Source: a virus
IMG/VR virus record: IMGVR_UViG_3300046010_004944
Location: 1-25,739 of that record
DNA: 25,739 nt
Reading direction: 5' to 3' (one strand)
A program made the position numbers and the translations under genes. Under the pieces are notes generated by a model. That model ran no database searches. It saw nothing but the letters and a program-made list of their open reading frames with translations, and was not told the DNA's origin. Positions 6,606 through 15,112 of this stretch are shown piece by piece (positions within the stretch are counted from its first letter, which is position 1; the number at the start of each line of letters is the position of its first letter).

Positions 6606-7033
6606 CAATACAAGACGAGATTAGAGAACATATAAAGACGTTTAAACCAACCGCTATATTTAGTTATGGTCGTAGTTTTGATACATCTTTAAAAACAGCA
6701 TTAGATTTAATTACTGATTGGTTTATTTATTTAGAGCCAGTTACATTTAATGGTCAATCTAATAATACAGAATCTGCTACAATAGTTATGGGATTCCTTA
6801 AACAAGATAGTCCTGATTCAAGTTATGATAAGGATGATAATTTAGATATAGACCCAAGTATTGAGGAGATACAGTCAGATGCTCATACGCTAGCTTTATT
6901 ATGGCTTAATGACTTCTTAGATAATTACAAGCATTCAGATAGCACTTACACATTAGAGCCTATTACACGCATTAAAAACGTAATGTCAGGCAAGTTATTG
7001 AGAGTAACTTTTAATGGTAAACCTAAATGCTAA
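6602..7033 (+). CDS. Tail terminator or neck protein candidate
   Basis: A 143-residue soluble protein with no signal or membrane segment. It begins MTIQDEIREHIKTFKPTAIF and has mixed alpha/beta character ending in RIKNVMSGKLLRVTFNG, a beta hairpin. It overlaps the chaperone extension by ATGA and the next gene by 7 bases. Size and position, next to a gp10-like completion protein, suggest a tail terminator or head-tail joining protein. No specific motif confirms this. Confidence 0.5.
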   Translation: MTIQDEIREHIKTFKPTAIFSYGRSFDTSLKTALDLITDWFIYLEPVTFNGQSNNTESATIVMGFLKQDSPDSSYDKDDNLDIDPSIEEIQSDAHTLALLWLNDFLDNYKHSDSTYTLEPITRIKNVMSGKLLRVTFNGKPKC

Positions 7034-7569
7034 CACTAAGTCAGGAACTTGTTATATCTAATTTTGCTAAAGAGTTTATTAAACTTATTCAGTATGCTAT
7101 TAAGAATAAACCAATTAAAAGAGTTAGTAGACGTAAAGTAAAGGGTAAATATGTAGATAAAGTATTTTCAGCTCCAGTTAATGCTTCAGGTGAATTAGCT
7201 AAAACGTTAAGATATGAGATAACAAACACTAGCTTATCTATCTATGCTAATGATTATATTTATGATTTAGTTTATGGTAAAGCTCCAAGTAAAACTGCTA
7301 TGGGCATTGACTTTAATTTAGATTCAAAGATTAAGAAATGGATAGGAGATAAAGGAATTAGTGCCGTTAATATGTCAGATGACACTTTATCTACTTTAAT
7401 TACCAATAAAATACAAAAGTTTGGTTCATCTATTTACCTAGCCCATCATGGTAATAATTCAGGCTTATTAGAAAATATAATAAATGATAAGTTAATTAGT
7501 GATTATAATAGTAAATTTACAAAGCAGTTAGCTGAAGATTTCAAAGCTGCTTTTAATAATGGCAACTAA
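7027..7569 (+). CDS. Tail completion protein, HK97 gp10-like candidate
   Basis: A 180-residue basic protein. The pattern of a basic N-terminal half, NASGELAKTLRYEI, a strand (SLSIYANDYIYDLVYGKAPS), then IKKWIGDKGI and later LITNKIQKFGSSIY resembles HK97-gp10-like tail completion proteins of Bacteroidota phages. It would help close the tail or join head and tail. It overlaps both neighbours (7 bases before, 11 after), consistent with one operon. The identification rests on remembered family pattern, not an alignment. Confidence 0.55.
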   Translation: MLTLSQELVISNFAKEFIKLIQYAIKNKPIKRVSRRKVKGKYVDKVFSAPVNASGELAKTLRYEITNTSLSIYANDYIYDLVYGKAPSKTAMGIDFNLDSKIKKWIGDKGISAVNMSDDTLSTLITNKIQKFGSSIYLAHHGNNSGLLENIINDKLISDYNSKFTKQLAEDFKAAFNNGN

Positions 7570-8323
7570 TATAACGCAAGATACAACGCCTTACATATGG
7601 TCATCCGCTAATGATGATGTTGTCTATACGTTTACTTTTAAACAAAAGGGTATTTTTGGTTTTGCAGATGATGGTAATGGATTTGTTGAAATAGTTTTAA
7701 TTTCACCATTTGATGTTACACCAGTACCAGGCGATTATGTATTTATAGACAATCCAATTTATTACGGAACTTATAAAATAAAATCAGTTGTTAGCTCTTC
7801 AAATTTAATTTTAGATACACCTTATGTTGCGCCAACAGTAGTTTATACAACTATTAGACATTTAAGAATACCAACGTTTAGTTTATACAAAGGTACTACT
7901 GGTTCTGAAGGATATACAAATGATTTACCTTATACAAAAGTATCTGACATTAAACCTCCAGTATCATATACTGGGGCTGGAATACCATATATTAGCATTA
8001 ATATAAAAGGATTAGTTAAAAGTATATTTACTAATACATTTAGCGTTCAATCAGGTGAAATAGATTTTAATATTTTTAATGCTATTAGATTATTTTGGGA
8101 TGGTGTTAATACTATTTATGATTCAACAATAGCATATACTTTTGTTTTAAACTCAGCTATAACAAATGATGAATTAAAAGAAAAAATTATTACAGAGGGG
8201 TTTTATATAACTCCAATTGATAAACCATTTATTTATACTCAGGGAATTACTTTTGTAAATAAGTTTAACCAAGTAACAACTGTGCCTTATTTATATGTTT
8301 ACATTAACGGAGTATTGATATGA
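7559..8323 (+). CDS. Beta-rich tail structural protein
   Basis: A 254-residue protein rich in aromatic residues, T and S, with few charges. Residues about 37-92 form a small beta module (DDGNGFVEIVLISPF, then GDYVFIDNPIYYGTYKI and LILDTPYV) that recurs at residues 105-160 of the next gene's product. The later part, with IPYISINIKGLVKSIF and a C-terminal PYLYVYINGVLI, looks like a virion component. It is translationally coupled to both neighbours by short overlaps. Position ahead of the hub-like and tape measure genes points to tail tip or baseplate. Exact role unknown. Confidence 0.65.
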   Translation: MATNITQDTTPYIWSSANDDVVYTFTFKQKGIFGFADDGNGFVEIVLISPFDVTPVPGDYVFIDNPIYYGTYKIKSVVSSSNLILDTPYVAPTVVYTTIRHLRIPTFSLYKGTTGSEGYTNDLPYTKVSDIKPPVSYTGAGIPYISINIKGLVKSIFTNTFSVQSGEIDFNIFNAIRLFWDGVNTIYDSTIAYTFVLNSAITNDELKEKIITEGFYITPIDKPFIYTQGITFVNKFNQVTTVPYLYVYINGVLI

Positions 8324-9213
8324 TAACACAAAAAATAAGAATATTAAATAATACTAGTACTAGCGTTTTATTTAAATTAGCTGGTTTGTTTTCAAATTTA
8401 GAATTAAATAGTTTAAGTACCGTACCAGCTTGGATAACTGAAAATCTAATTTCAGGATATATTTTATCTATTGATTTAGATCCAACTGATTTAGGAACAT
8501 ATTATATTTACTATACATTAGGAGGTTCACCACCAACTGAGGATGCTTTATTAATTATTGAAGTAGTTGATAGTTTAACTAATGATTTAGATACTTGTGT
8601 TAAGTCTATAACTAGTGTTTCTGATTCATATACTAATGATAATGGAAGAGTTAAAATAACCGTTCAAGTAGATTTTACTAGTTACGTTCCTAAAGTAAAT
8701 GAGTATGTGTATGTTTCAGGATCTATTTATAGTGGTTATCATAGAATATATAATACTGATTTTGGAAGTATAACTTTAGATTTACCTTATATTAGCTTTG
8801 CTGGTTCCACAGATTTGATATATTTTTTTGGAAGTAATACGTCAAAATGTTTAGTTTGGATTAATAGAGAGGGTGGTCGTTCATCTTATACATTTGACCA
8901 AAGAAAAGATTTTAATGAAATTATTGGAGAAAGTAAAACGTTTGATAACAATGGAAGTATTAAATATATTAACAGAGGTAAGAACTTTGATTATATAACT
9001 GTTTATAAAACTGGTATATCTAATACAGAAGTAGATTTAATTGAATCTTTGCGTTACTCTATTCAAGCATGGGAGTTTGATGTTAATACTAATACAGCTA
9101 TTCCTATTGTATTAGATTCTAATTCATTTAGTAAATACAATACTAAAAATAGAATGAATGAGATTAATTTAAAATATAGAATTGCAACTTATAAACTAAT
9201 TCAAAACCAATAA
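8320..9213 (+). CDS. Beta-rich tail tip protein with Ig-like start
   Basis: A 297-residue protein. Residues about 1-85 look like an Ig/cadherin-type beta sandwich (LSTVPAWITENL, then LDPTDLGTYYIYYT). Residues 105-160 repeat the module seen in the preceding gene (NDNGRVKITVQVDF, NEYVYVSGSIYSGYHRIY, ITLDLPYIS). The rest contains CLVWINREGGRSSYTFD, a phrase typical of Bacteroidota phage tail proteins. The gene ends in TAATG, sharing a base with the next start. Probably a tail tip or baseplate subunit; the assignment is by resemblance and position. Confidence 0.65.
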   Translation: MITQKIRILNNTSTSVLFKLAGLFSNLELNSLSTVPAWITENLISGYILSIDLDPTDLGTYYIYYTLGGSPPTEDALLIIEVVDSLTNDLDTCVKSITSVSDSYTNDNGRVKITVQVDFTSYVPKVNEYVYVSGSIYSGYHRIYNTDFGSITLDLPYISFAGSTDLIYFFGSNTSKCLVWINREGGRSSYTFDQRKDFNEIIGESKTFDNNGSIKYINRGKNFDYITVYKTGISNTEVDLIESLRYSIQAWEFDVNTNTAIPIVLDSNSFSKYNTKNRMNEINLKYRIATYKLIQNQ

Positions 9214-11285
9214 TGTTAATACTTCGTTCAGATAATGGAGATTTTGATTTGTTTGGTAATGAGGACATTGTACAAACATTAGCAATATTTAACCTTGAAG
9301 ATATTTCTGCTAGGAGTGGTGAATATACGCCTTTATTTAATTTACCTTTAACTAATAATAATATTAGATTAATTGAATATGCTACTTTTATTAACAGCGT
9401 AAATACAGCACCGTTTAAAAAAATACCAATTAAATTAATTATTGATGGTATGGATTGTAAATTAGGTTTCTTAGCTATTGATTCCGTTACTGATACTATT
9501 AAAGCTCGTTTTTATTCAGGTAATAGTAACTTTTATGACTTATTAAAGTCATTATATTTAACTGATTTAGATTGGTCGACATATAACCATATATGGAATT
9601 ATACAAATGCAGTATCTAGTTCGTCTAATACAAGTGGTTATATTTATCCAGTAATGACTTACAATGGTCAAATATTATCAGGAGACATTGTAGATGTTAG
9701 AAAGATATTACCAGCTACTTACAATAGAACTATTTTAAATAAAATTTTATCTGAGTTAGGCTATACTTCTGATTTAAACTTTGATACTTCTGATTTAGAT
9801 GTTAGTTTATTGCCTTATGCTAAAAAAAATCCTACTTTAACTCCTGAAGTATTATTATTAAATAGTGTTGATGTATATAGAACTGAAAATTATATAGTAC
9901 CTACTTATACTCATGTTATAATACCTGGTTATCCTAATTTTTATAATACAATTTTTAAATCATCTGAGTTTACAGATATTGGAACTACTGGAAGTTCACA
10001 ATATTATGATTTTATAAATAAAAAATTTACAGTTCAATACTCAGGTACTTATTCAATAAATGCTCTATTAGAATTAGATGATTATGATTTAGGATTAGTT
10101 GGAACATTCAATGCAACAAATGTAGTTTATTATAGATTTAATTGTAATATTTATATTCAGGTTTTAAAAAGATACAACGGAACTAGTTCTGTTGTAAAAA
10201 ATGAGTTAATTGGAACTATTGGTGCTGGTTATAATAATACAGCTTCTCCAGTTAGTTCAATTGTTTCTTTTACTGGTGCTTATGTAAATAATACAACTTC
10301 AGTAGATGTTTATTTAAATTCAGGTGATGAATTATATGTAGGACTTTATGTAGCGTTTACTTGCGATGTTGCATCAAACGGAACTAATCCAGTTAAAACT
10401 TATTTAACTTTTAATCCAATTATATTAGATACAGCTACATTAACAATAGATTTAGAACCTGAACTAGTATTTGGTCAATTAATACCATATTCTACTATCC
10501 TACCTAAAATTAAATGTAACGATTTTATTAAAGATATTTGTATTAGATTTGGTTTATTATTTAGTGTTAATGAAGATGCTAAACATATTATAATTAATAA
10601 ATTAGATACTATTATTGATAACATACCAAATGCCATTAATTGGAGTGATAAACTAGATGATTCTGAATTACCTGAGATTAATTTTAAATATGATAGTTAC
10701 GCTCAAATAAATCATTTTAAACATAAAGAAGATAAAACTGTAACTAATACAGACATTGGAACAGATTATATTTTAAATATTAATAACCAGAATTTAGAAC
10801 TAGAGAAAACTATTTATACTTCACCTTTTGCACCTTGTGAGAATGTAGATTTTAATGGAACTACTACTGCTATAATTGGTTTATATAATACAACTAACTC
10901 TAAATTTGATATAGATGTACAGCCTAGAATTTGTTTTAGTGAAGCCGTTATAGGTGCTTTTAAATTTACAGATGGTACAACTACAAGCGGATATATAAAT
11001 ACTCGTAGAATATGGTTTATAGATAACGCATTGCCTGATTTATCAATGGGTTTTGGTACTAATTTAATTACTAAAAACTCCCAATACTTAATTACTACTC
11101 TACAAGATTTAAGATTAGTTAAAGCTAATTTTAATTTAAAAATAATAGATATTAAAGACTTTGATTTTTTTACACCAATTTATATAGAACAATACCAGGC
11201 TTATTTCTTTGTATCTAGTATTAACCAATTCAATTACACTAGACCTGATTTAACAGAGGTTGAACTTATTAAACTTAATCAATAA
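9213..11285 (+). CDS. Large tail hub / distal tail protein
   Basis: A 690-residue protein starting MLILRSDNGDFDLFGNEDIV and continuing with FNLEDISARSGEYT and NLPLTNNN, the standard opening of a Bacteroidota phage tail protein family in which an LF..E element precedes a beta domain tolerant of small insertions. A long aspartate-, asparagine- and tyrosine-rich beta region follows, then a segment around residues 430-520 (CNDFIKDICIRFGLLFSVNE, LPEINFKYDSY) like hub proteins. It is coupled by TAATG overlaps to both neighbours and sits directly before the tape measure gene. It is likely the hub or distal tail protein. Confidence 0.65.
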   Translation: MLILRSDNGDFDLFGNEDIVQTLAIFNLEDISARSGEYTPLFNLPLTNNNIRLIEYATFINSVNTAPFKKIPIKLIIDGMDCKLGFLAIDSVTDTIKARFYSGNSNFYDLLKSLYLTDLDWSTYNHIWNYTNAVSSSSNTSGYIYPVMTYNGQILSGDIVDVRKILPATYNRTILNKILSELGYTSDLNFDTSDLDVSLLPYAKKNPTLTPEVLLLNSVDVYRTENYIVPTYTHVIIPGYPNFYNTIFKSSEFTDIGTTGSSQYYDFINKKFTVQYSGTYSINALLELDDYDLGLVGTFNATNVVYYRFNCNIYIQVLKRYNGTSSVVKNELIGTIGAGYNNTASPVSSIVSFTGAYVNNTTSVDVYLNSGDELYVGLYVAFTCDVASNGTNPVKTYLTFNPIILDTATLTIDLEPELVFGQLIPYSTILPKIKCNDFIKDICIRFGLLFSVNEDAKHIIINKLDTIIDNIPNAINWSDKLDDSELPEINFKYDSYAQINHFKHKEDKTVTNTDIGTDYILNINNQNLELEKTIYTSPFAPCENVDFNGTTTAIIGLYNTTNSKFDIDVQPRICFSEAVIGAFKFTDGTTTSGYINTRRIWFIDNALPDLSMGFGTNLITKNSQYLITTLQDLRLVKANFNLKIIDIKDFDFFTPIYIEQYQAYFFVSSINQFNYTRPDLTEVELIKLNQ

Positions 11286-13582
11286 TGGCACAGCAAGTAG
11301 AGATATTTAATATAGATTTTGGAGATACTTTAGATAGTATTGAAAAATTAAAAGCAGAGTTAAAAGAAACTCGTAAACTATTTGAAGCTGCAAAGCCTAA
11401 CACGCCTGAATTTGCTAAGTTTTCAAGTGAGGTAAAGCGATTAGATGGTACAATTAAATCGTTAAACTCTGCAACTAAAGAAAATCAAAATGCACTAGGA
11501 GGTATTAATACGGCTGCTAAGTTTGCTTCTGGTTCTTATGGTGAATTAAAGCAAAAGATTGACCAACAAAAGAAAGCATTAAATGAATTAACAGTAGGTA
11601 CAGATGAGTTTAATCAAGCTCAAGAGGAGTTAATATCATTACAAGAACAAAGAATAGAAGTTGAAAAGAAGATACCTAGCTTATTCCAGGAACGTATTAA
11701 AGGAGCTTTAGATGAAAGTAACGCATTAAAACAATTAAAAGCGGATTTAAAAGCTGCTCAAAGCGCTGCATTAAATGGAGATGGTAAAGCTGCTCAAAGG
11801 GTAGCGGAACTAAAAGATAAGATTGACGATTTAAAGGATAGCACTAAATCTTTACAAGGTTCAGGAGTTGAACGTTTAAACACTTCTGTACAATTATTAA
11901 CTGAAGGTTTCCAAAACTTTGATACAGATAAGTTAGCAACTGGTTTTAAAGGTATTGGTGCTGCTATGAGTGCTATTCCTTTAATACTTTTAATTGAAGG
12001 TATTAAAGCATTAATAGATAATTTTGATGAAGTTATTAAGTTTGCTAAAGAATTAACAGGAGGTTTTAGTGCTGCTGAGAAAGAAGTTATTAGTTTAACT
12101 AAAGCATTTGAGCAAGAAACATTTGTTAATAAAACTTTAATAGCACAGTACGATAATCAAATTGCATTATTAACGGCTCAGGGAGTTAGTGAAAAAGAAT
12201 TAATAGAGATTAAAAAGAAAAAAATAAACCTAGAGATAATTGAAGCAGATAATCAATTAAAATTAAACGCTGCTAAGGTTGCTCAAATATTATTAAATGA
12301 TACTTTAGGAGATTCATTACAAAAGCTAAATGTTGCTTTACTTCGTAAAACAGGACAAGATGAAGCCGCTAATATTTTAGAAAAAACTATATTAGCAGAT
12401 AAAAAGAAACGAGCTAAAGAAGAATTAGATTCGGCTCAAACTGCTGCAATTAACTTAGCTAAACTTAAAAACGATTTATTAATATTAGACGTTGAAACTA
12501 ATAAAAAAGAATTAGATAGTGCTAAAAAAACAAAAGAAGAAAAGCATAAACTTGAAATTGAGCAATATAATGAATCGATTAAAATTAGAGATGAGTTAAT
12601 AAAAGAACTTGAAGATAAAGAAAGGCAGCAAAGAGAACTAGAGAAGCAACAATATGAAATAGGTATGAGAGCCTATGAAGATTATATTGCTGAGCTTAAA
12701 GCCATTGACGATAAACGTTTACAAGATAATATTGCAAGAGCTGAGGTTAATTTATTAAATACTTATACTCAAAACGATAATTATTTACAAGCTCAATTAG
12801 AATTATTAAATGCTGAACGTGAACAAGAATTATCTAATACTGAATTAACAGAATCTCAAAGAGCTGAGATAATTAATAAATACAGAGAGCAAGAGCGACA
12901 AGCTCAAATGAAATACTACTCTGATAATTTAGCTGGAGCCACTAATGTTACAAATTCATTAGCTCAATTATCTGATGGATTATTTGAATTAAAACGATCT
13001 AATTTACAAAAAGGTTCTGATGAAGATAAAGCTGCTGCCAAAAAACAATTTGAATTAAATAAGGCTTTTAGTTTAGCTAGTACTGCAATATCAGGAGCAC
13101 AAGCTGTTATATCTGCCAGTGCATCAACCCCTTATTTATATGTTGGTTTAGCTGCTTCTATTGCTGCTAGTATAGCAACTACTGGAGCATTAGCAAAAAT
13201 AGCTAGTACTAAGTTTCAGTACTTTGATGGTGGTTTTACGTCTAAAGGAAATCCAAAAAAAGAAGCCCAAAGTATGGGCAATGCTCAATTTCATAACAAT
13301 GAATATGTTGTTCCTGATAAAGTTTTAAGCACTCCTCAAGCTAAACCACATGTTACAGCTTTAGAAAAAATGCGTAAAGGTCACAGCGTGTCAGGTATAA
13401 GTGGTTTTTATGATGGTGGCTTTACTGGTCGTTCAGCAAGTTACAGTTCAGCTTCAGTAGCTCAAACACAGAATGATTTAATAAATGCAGTATTATCTTT
13501 ACCTAGTCCAATAGTTAAAGTATCAGAGATTAATAAAGTTAGCAATAGTAATAAAGTTAGTGTTAACGTATCTAGTCTTTAG
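11285..13582 (+). CDS. Tape measure protein
   Basis: A 765-residue protein that sets tail length and probably enters the host envelope during injection. Residues about 15-200 and 400-560 are alanine-, lysine- and glutamate-rich coiled coil. A hydrophobic helix lies at 221-244 (GIGAAMSAIPLILLIEG) and a second hydrophobic region at about 596-640 (PYLYVGLAASIAASIATTGA). The C-terminus has DGGFTSKGNPK, FHNNEYVVPDKV and DGGFTGRS, the glycine-rich EYVVP segment common at tape measure ends. At 765 residues the predicted tail is short to medium for a siphovirus. Its 3' end overlaps the convergent leftward gene by 11 bases. Confidence 0.9.
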   Translation: MAQQVEIFNIDFGDTLDSIEKLKAELKETRKLFEAAKPNTPEFAKFSSEVKRLDGTIKSLNSATKENQNALGGINTAAKFASGSYGELKQKIDQQKKALNELTVGTDEFNQAQEELISLQEQRIEVEKKIPSLFQERIKGALDESNALKQLKADLKAAQSAALNGDGKAAQRVAELKDKIDDLKDSTKSLQGSGVERLNTSVQLLTEGFQNFDTDKLATGFKGIGAAMSAIPLILLIEGIKALIDNFDEVIKFAKELTGGFSAAEKEVISLTKAFEQETFVNKTLIAQYDNQIALLTAQGVSEKELIEIKKKKINLEIIEADNQLKLNAAKVAQILLNDTLGDSLQKLNVALLRKTGQDEAANILEKTILADKKKRAKEELDSAQTAAINLAKLKNDLLILDVETNKKELDSAKKTKEEKHKLEIEQYNESIKIRDELIKELEDKERQQRELEKQQYEIGMRAYEDYIAELKAIDDKRLQDNIARAEVNLLNTYTQNDNYLQAQLELLNAEREQELSNTELTESQRAEIINKYREQERQAQMKYYSDNLAGATNVTNSLAQLSDGLFELKRSNLQKGSDEDKAAAKKQFELNKAFSLASTAISGAQAVISASASTPYLYVGLAASIAASIATTGALAKIASTKFQYFDGGFTSKGNPKKEAQSMGNAQFHNNEYVVPDKVLSTPQAKPHVTALEKMRKGHSVSGISGFYDGGFTGRSASYSSASVAQTQNDLINAVLSLPSPIVKVSEINKVSNSNKVSVNVSSL

Positions 13583-13784
13583 GCACAAAGCCTGGAGGAG
13601 GATTTTTTCTGTAATGTTCTTTAAATATCATAGCACCTAATTGAGATTCAGTCATATCTCTATACTCTCTATCGTAATTAAACATTTCTAAAACAACACC
13701 CCTTAATAATATTTGTTTATTTCTAAATAAATACTTACTACCATTTATAATTGTGTCTTTTTTATTGCTTGGTTTTCTACCCAT
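13572..13784 (-). CDS. Leftward 70-residue gene inside the virion operons
   Basis: The only complete leftward gene supported in the window. The protein begins MGRKPSNKKDTIINGSKYLF, is basic at the start, and ends with MTESQLGAMIFKEHYRKNPP and GFVPKD, with a composition like a real folded protein. It exactly fills the gap between the tape measure and protease genes. It has its own perfect TATATTTG element at 13818-13811, and its stop lies within the tape measure's last codons. This is the layout of a moron, an independently expressed accessory gene, possibly regulatory or for host benefit. No family recognised. Confidence 0.7.
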   Translation of the reverse strand: MGRKPSNKKDTIINGSKYLFRNKQILLRGVVLEMFNYDREYRDMTESQLGAMIFKEHYRKNPPPGFVPKD

Positions 13785-13810
13785 AATATATAATAAAGTT
13801 TATTATAATA

Positions 13811-13818
13811 CAAATATA
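13811..13818 (-). promoter_or_regulatory. Leftward -7 element of the moron
   Basis: Read on the minus strand this is TATATTTG, an exact Bacteroidota -7 match, 26 bases before the leftward ATG. No TTTG is seen at the usual -33 distance. It is back to back with the rightward box at 13835-13842. Confidence 0.5.
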
Positions 13819-13834
13819 AACTTTTTTTTCATAT

Positions 13835-13842
13835 TATTTTTA
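13835..13842 (+). promoter_or_regulatory. Head-module -7 element abutting the protease start
   Basis: TATTTTTA matches TAnnTTTG except for the last base and ends four bases before the ATG at 13847, the same spacing as at 4011-4018 and 21854-21861. No good -33 box is visible, so the evidence is the box and its repeated placement. Confidence 0.4.
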
Positions 13843-13846
13843 CATA

Positions 13847-15073
13847 ATGAAAATTGCTAAATTAAATATTGAAGGTTACATAGGTGAATTAGATTCTAAA
13901 TCTCAATTTGCTGGTGAAAAAAACTTCTCATTAAAGCATTTAAACACTTTCTTAAACAATTTAGATTCTGATATAACTGACATTGAATTTACTGTAAATA
14001 GTGGAGGGGGTTCAGTTTTTGAAGGGTGGGACATTAGAGCAGCATTGTTAAACTCAAACAAAACATTACATTCTATTGGAGAAAACATTGTAGGTTCTAT
14101 TGCCACCGTTATTTATATGGCTGCTAAAGTTGAAAATAGAAGTATTGTAAAAGGTACTGATTTCTTCATTCACCATCCTTATTGGTTACCTGGTGAATCT
14201 GAACCTATTAGAGCTAATGAATTATTAGCATTAGGTAAAGATTTAAAAGAGGAGCAAGACAAGTTATTAAACTTTTATGCTAATGAATCAAAAGCAACGG
14301 CTGAACAACTTTCACCACTAATGGCAAAGGAAACTAATTTAACAAGTGAACAAGCTGTTAATTTAGGTTTTGCTGGTAAAGAAATTGATTCAGTAGATTT
14401 TGTAAGTTATCATAAATACAGATTAGCTGCTTTTATTGACATTAAAGATAAATCAAATAAAAAACAAATAACAAACATGGAACAATCAATTTTAGATAAA
14501 GCTAACAAGCTATTTAAAAACATGAAAAGAATTGCTACTGGTAAATTCTTTGACATGGACATCACAGCAACTAACGAAGCTGGAGATTCTGTAAATTTAT
14601 TTATCGAATCAGAAACAGAAGATTTGACTGGTAAATCTGCTTATATCATCGATGCTGAAGGTAACCAAACTACTGCTTCAAATGGTAAGTATGTAGATGC
14701 TGATGGTAAAACAATTGTAGTAGCTGAAGGTAAAGTAGTAGAAGTTATGGATAAGGCTGCTGAAAGTACAGATGAGCCTTCATTAGAAGATTTAAAAGCA
14801 TTAGTAGCAGCTAAAGAAGCTGAGTTAAACGATTTAAAAGCTGAAAAAGAAAAGATCGAAGCTAACTTATTAGCTAAAGAAACTGAAAACGAAGCTATTA
14901 AAGCTAATGTAACAACTTTAGAAACTGAGTTTAAAGCATTAAAAGAAGTAATTATTGGTGAAGGTGCTGAGTTTGACTTAGGTACTCAATCATTTAAAGC
15001 TAAAAAAATTGTATCTGCTAATCCTAACCAGGCTTATTTAGATGAAATGGCTTCAATCTTCAAGAAAAAATAA
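13847..15073 (+). CDS. ClpP-like prohead protease fused to scaffold
   Basis: A 408-residue protein. Residues 1-200 are an S14 (ClpP-type) serine protease: oxyanion-loop NSGGGSVFEGW (51-61), nucleophile S84 in VGSIATVIYMAA, and H109 in FFIHHP. At the place of the usual aspartate (DtwmtaeEA in relatives) it has KETNLTSEQA, so the third triad residue would be E162. Residues from about 211 are a scaffold: an acidic beta region, then coiled coil (LKALVAAKEAELNDLKAEKE). It would process and organise the prohead built from the next gene. An internal ATG at 14477 probably makes the scaffold alone, as in lambda C/Nu3. Confidence 0.88.
   Translation: MKIAKLNIEGYIGELDSKSQFAGEKNFSLKHLNTFLNNLDSDITDIEFTVNSGGGSVFEGWDIRAALLNSNKTLHSIGENIVGSIATVIYMAAKVENRSIVKGTDFFIHHPYWLPGESEPIRANELLALGKDLKEEQDKLLNFYANESKATAEQLSPLMAKETNLTSEQAVNLGFAGKEIDSVDFVSYHKYRLAAFIDIKDKSNKKQITNMEQSILDKANKLFKNMKRIATGKFFDMDITATNEAGDSVNLFIESETEDLTGKSAYIIDAEGNQTTASNGKYVDADGKTIVVAEGKVVEVMDKAAESTDEPSLEDLKALVAAKEAELNDLKAEKEKIEANLLAKETENEAIKANVTTLETEFKALKEVIIGEGAEFDLGTQSFKAKKIVSANPNQAYLDEMASIFKKK
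14477..15073 (+). CDS. Scaffold protein from internal start
   Basis: The in-frame ATG at 14477 would give a 198-residue scaffold without the protease (MEQSILDKANKLFKNMKRIA). Support comes from three things. The 29 bases before it contain no G and are A-rich, like the leaders of the capsid and tail tube genes. The ATG falls exactly where the protease domain ends. Isoleucine codon use also changes there: none of 17 is ATC before it, 6 of 13 are ATC after it, as in the highly expressed capsid gene. This nested arrangement is established in lambda (Nu3 within C). Confidence 0.6.
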   Translation: MEQSILDKANKLFKNMKRIATGKFFDMDITATNEAGDSVNLFIESETEDLTGKSAYIIDAEGNQTTASNGKYVDADGKTIVVAEGKVVEVMDKAAESTDEPSLEDLKALVAAKEAELNDLKAEKEKIEANLLAKETENEAIKANVTTLETEFKALKEVIIGEGAEFDLGTQSFKAKKIVSANPNQAYLDEMASIFKKK

Positions 15074-15112
15074 ACAAACAAACAATTAAAAACAACAAAT
15101 TAAAATAAAAAC
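15074..15112 (+). promoter_or_regulatory. G-free A-rich translation leader of the capsid gene
   Basis: The 39 bases between the protease stop and the capsid ATG contain no G and are mostly A. They include ACAAACAATTAAA (15078-15090), which recurs exactly before the tail tube gene (16161-16173). Such unstructured A-rich leaders are associated with strong initiation in Bacteroidota, which rarely use Shine-Dalgarno sequences. Confidence 0.5.

Noticed and set aside
13903-14106. 67-codon minus-strand frame inside the protease gene
   Set aside because: It lies opposite the ClpP catalytic region and has no start signals; a shadow of the real gene.
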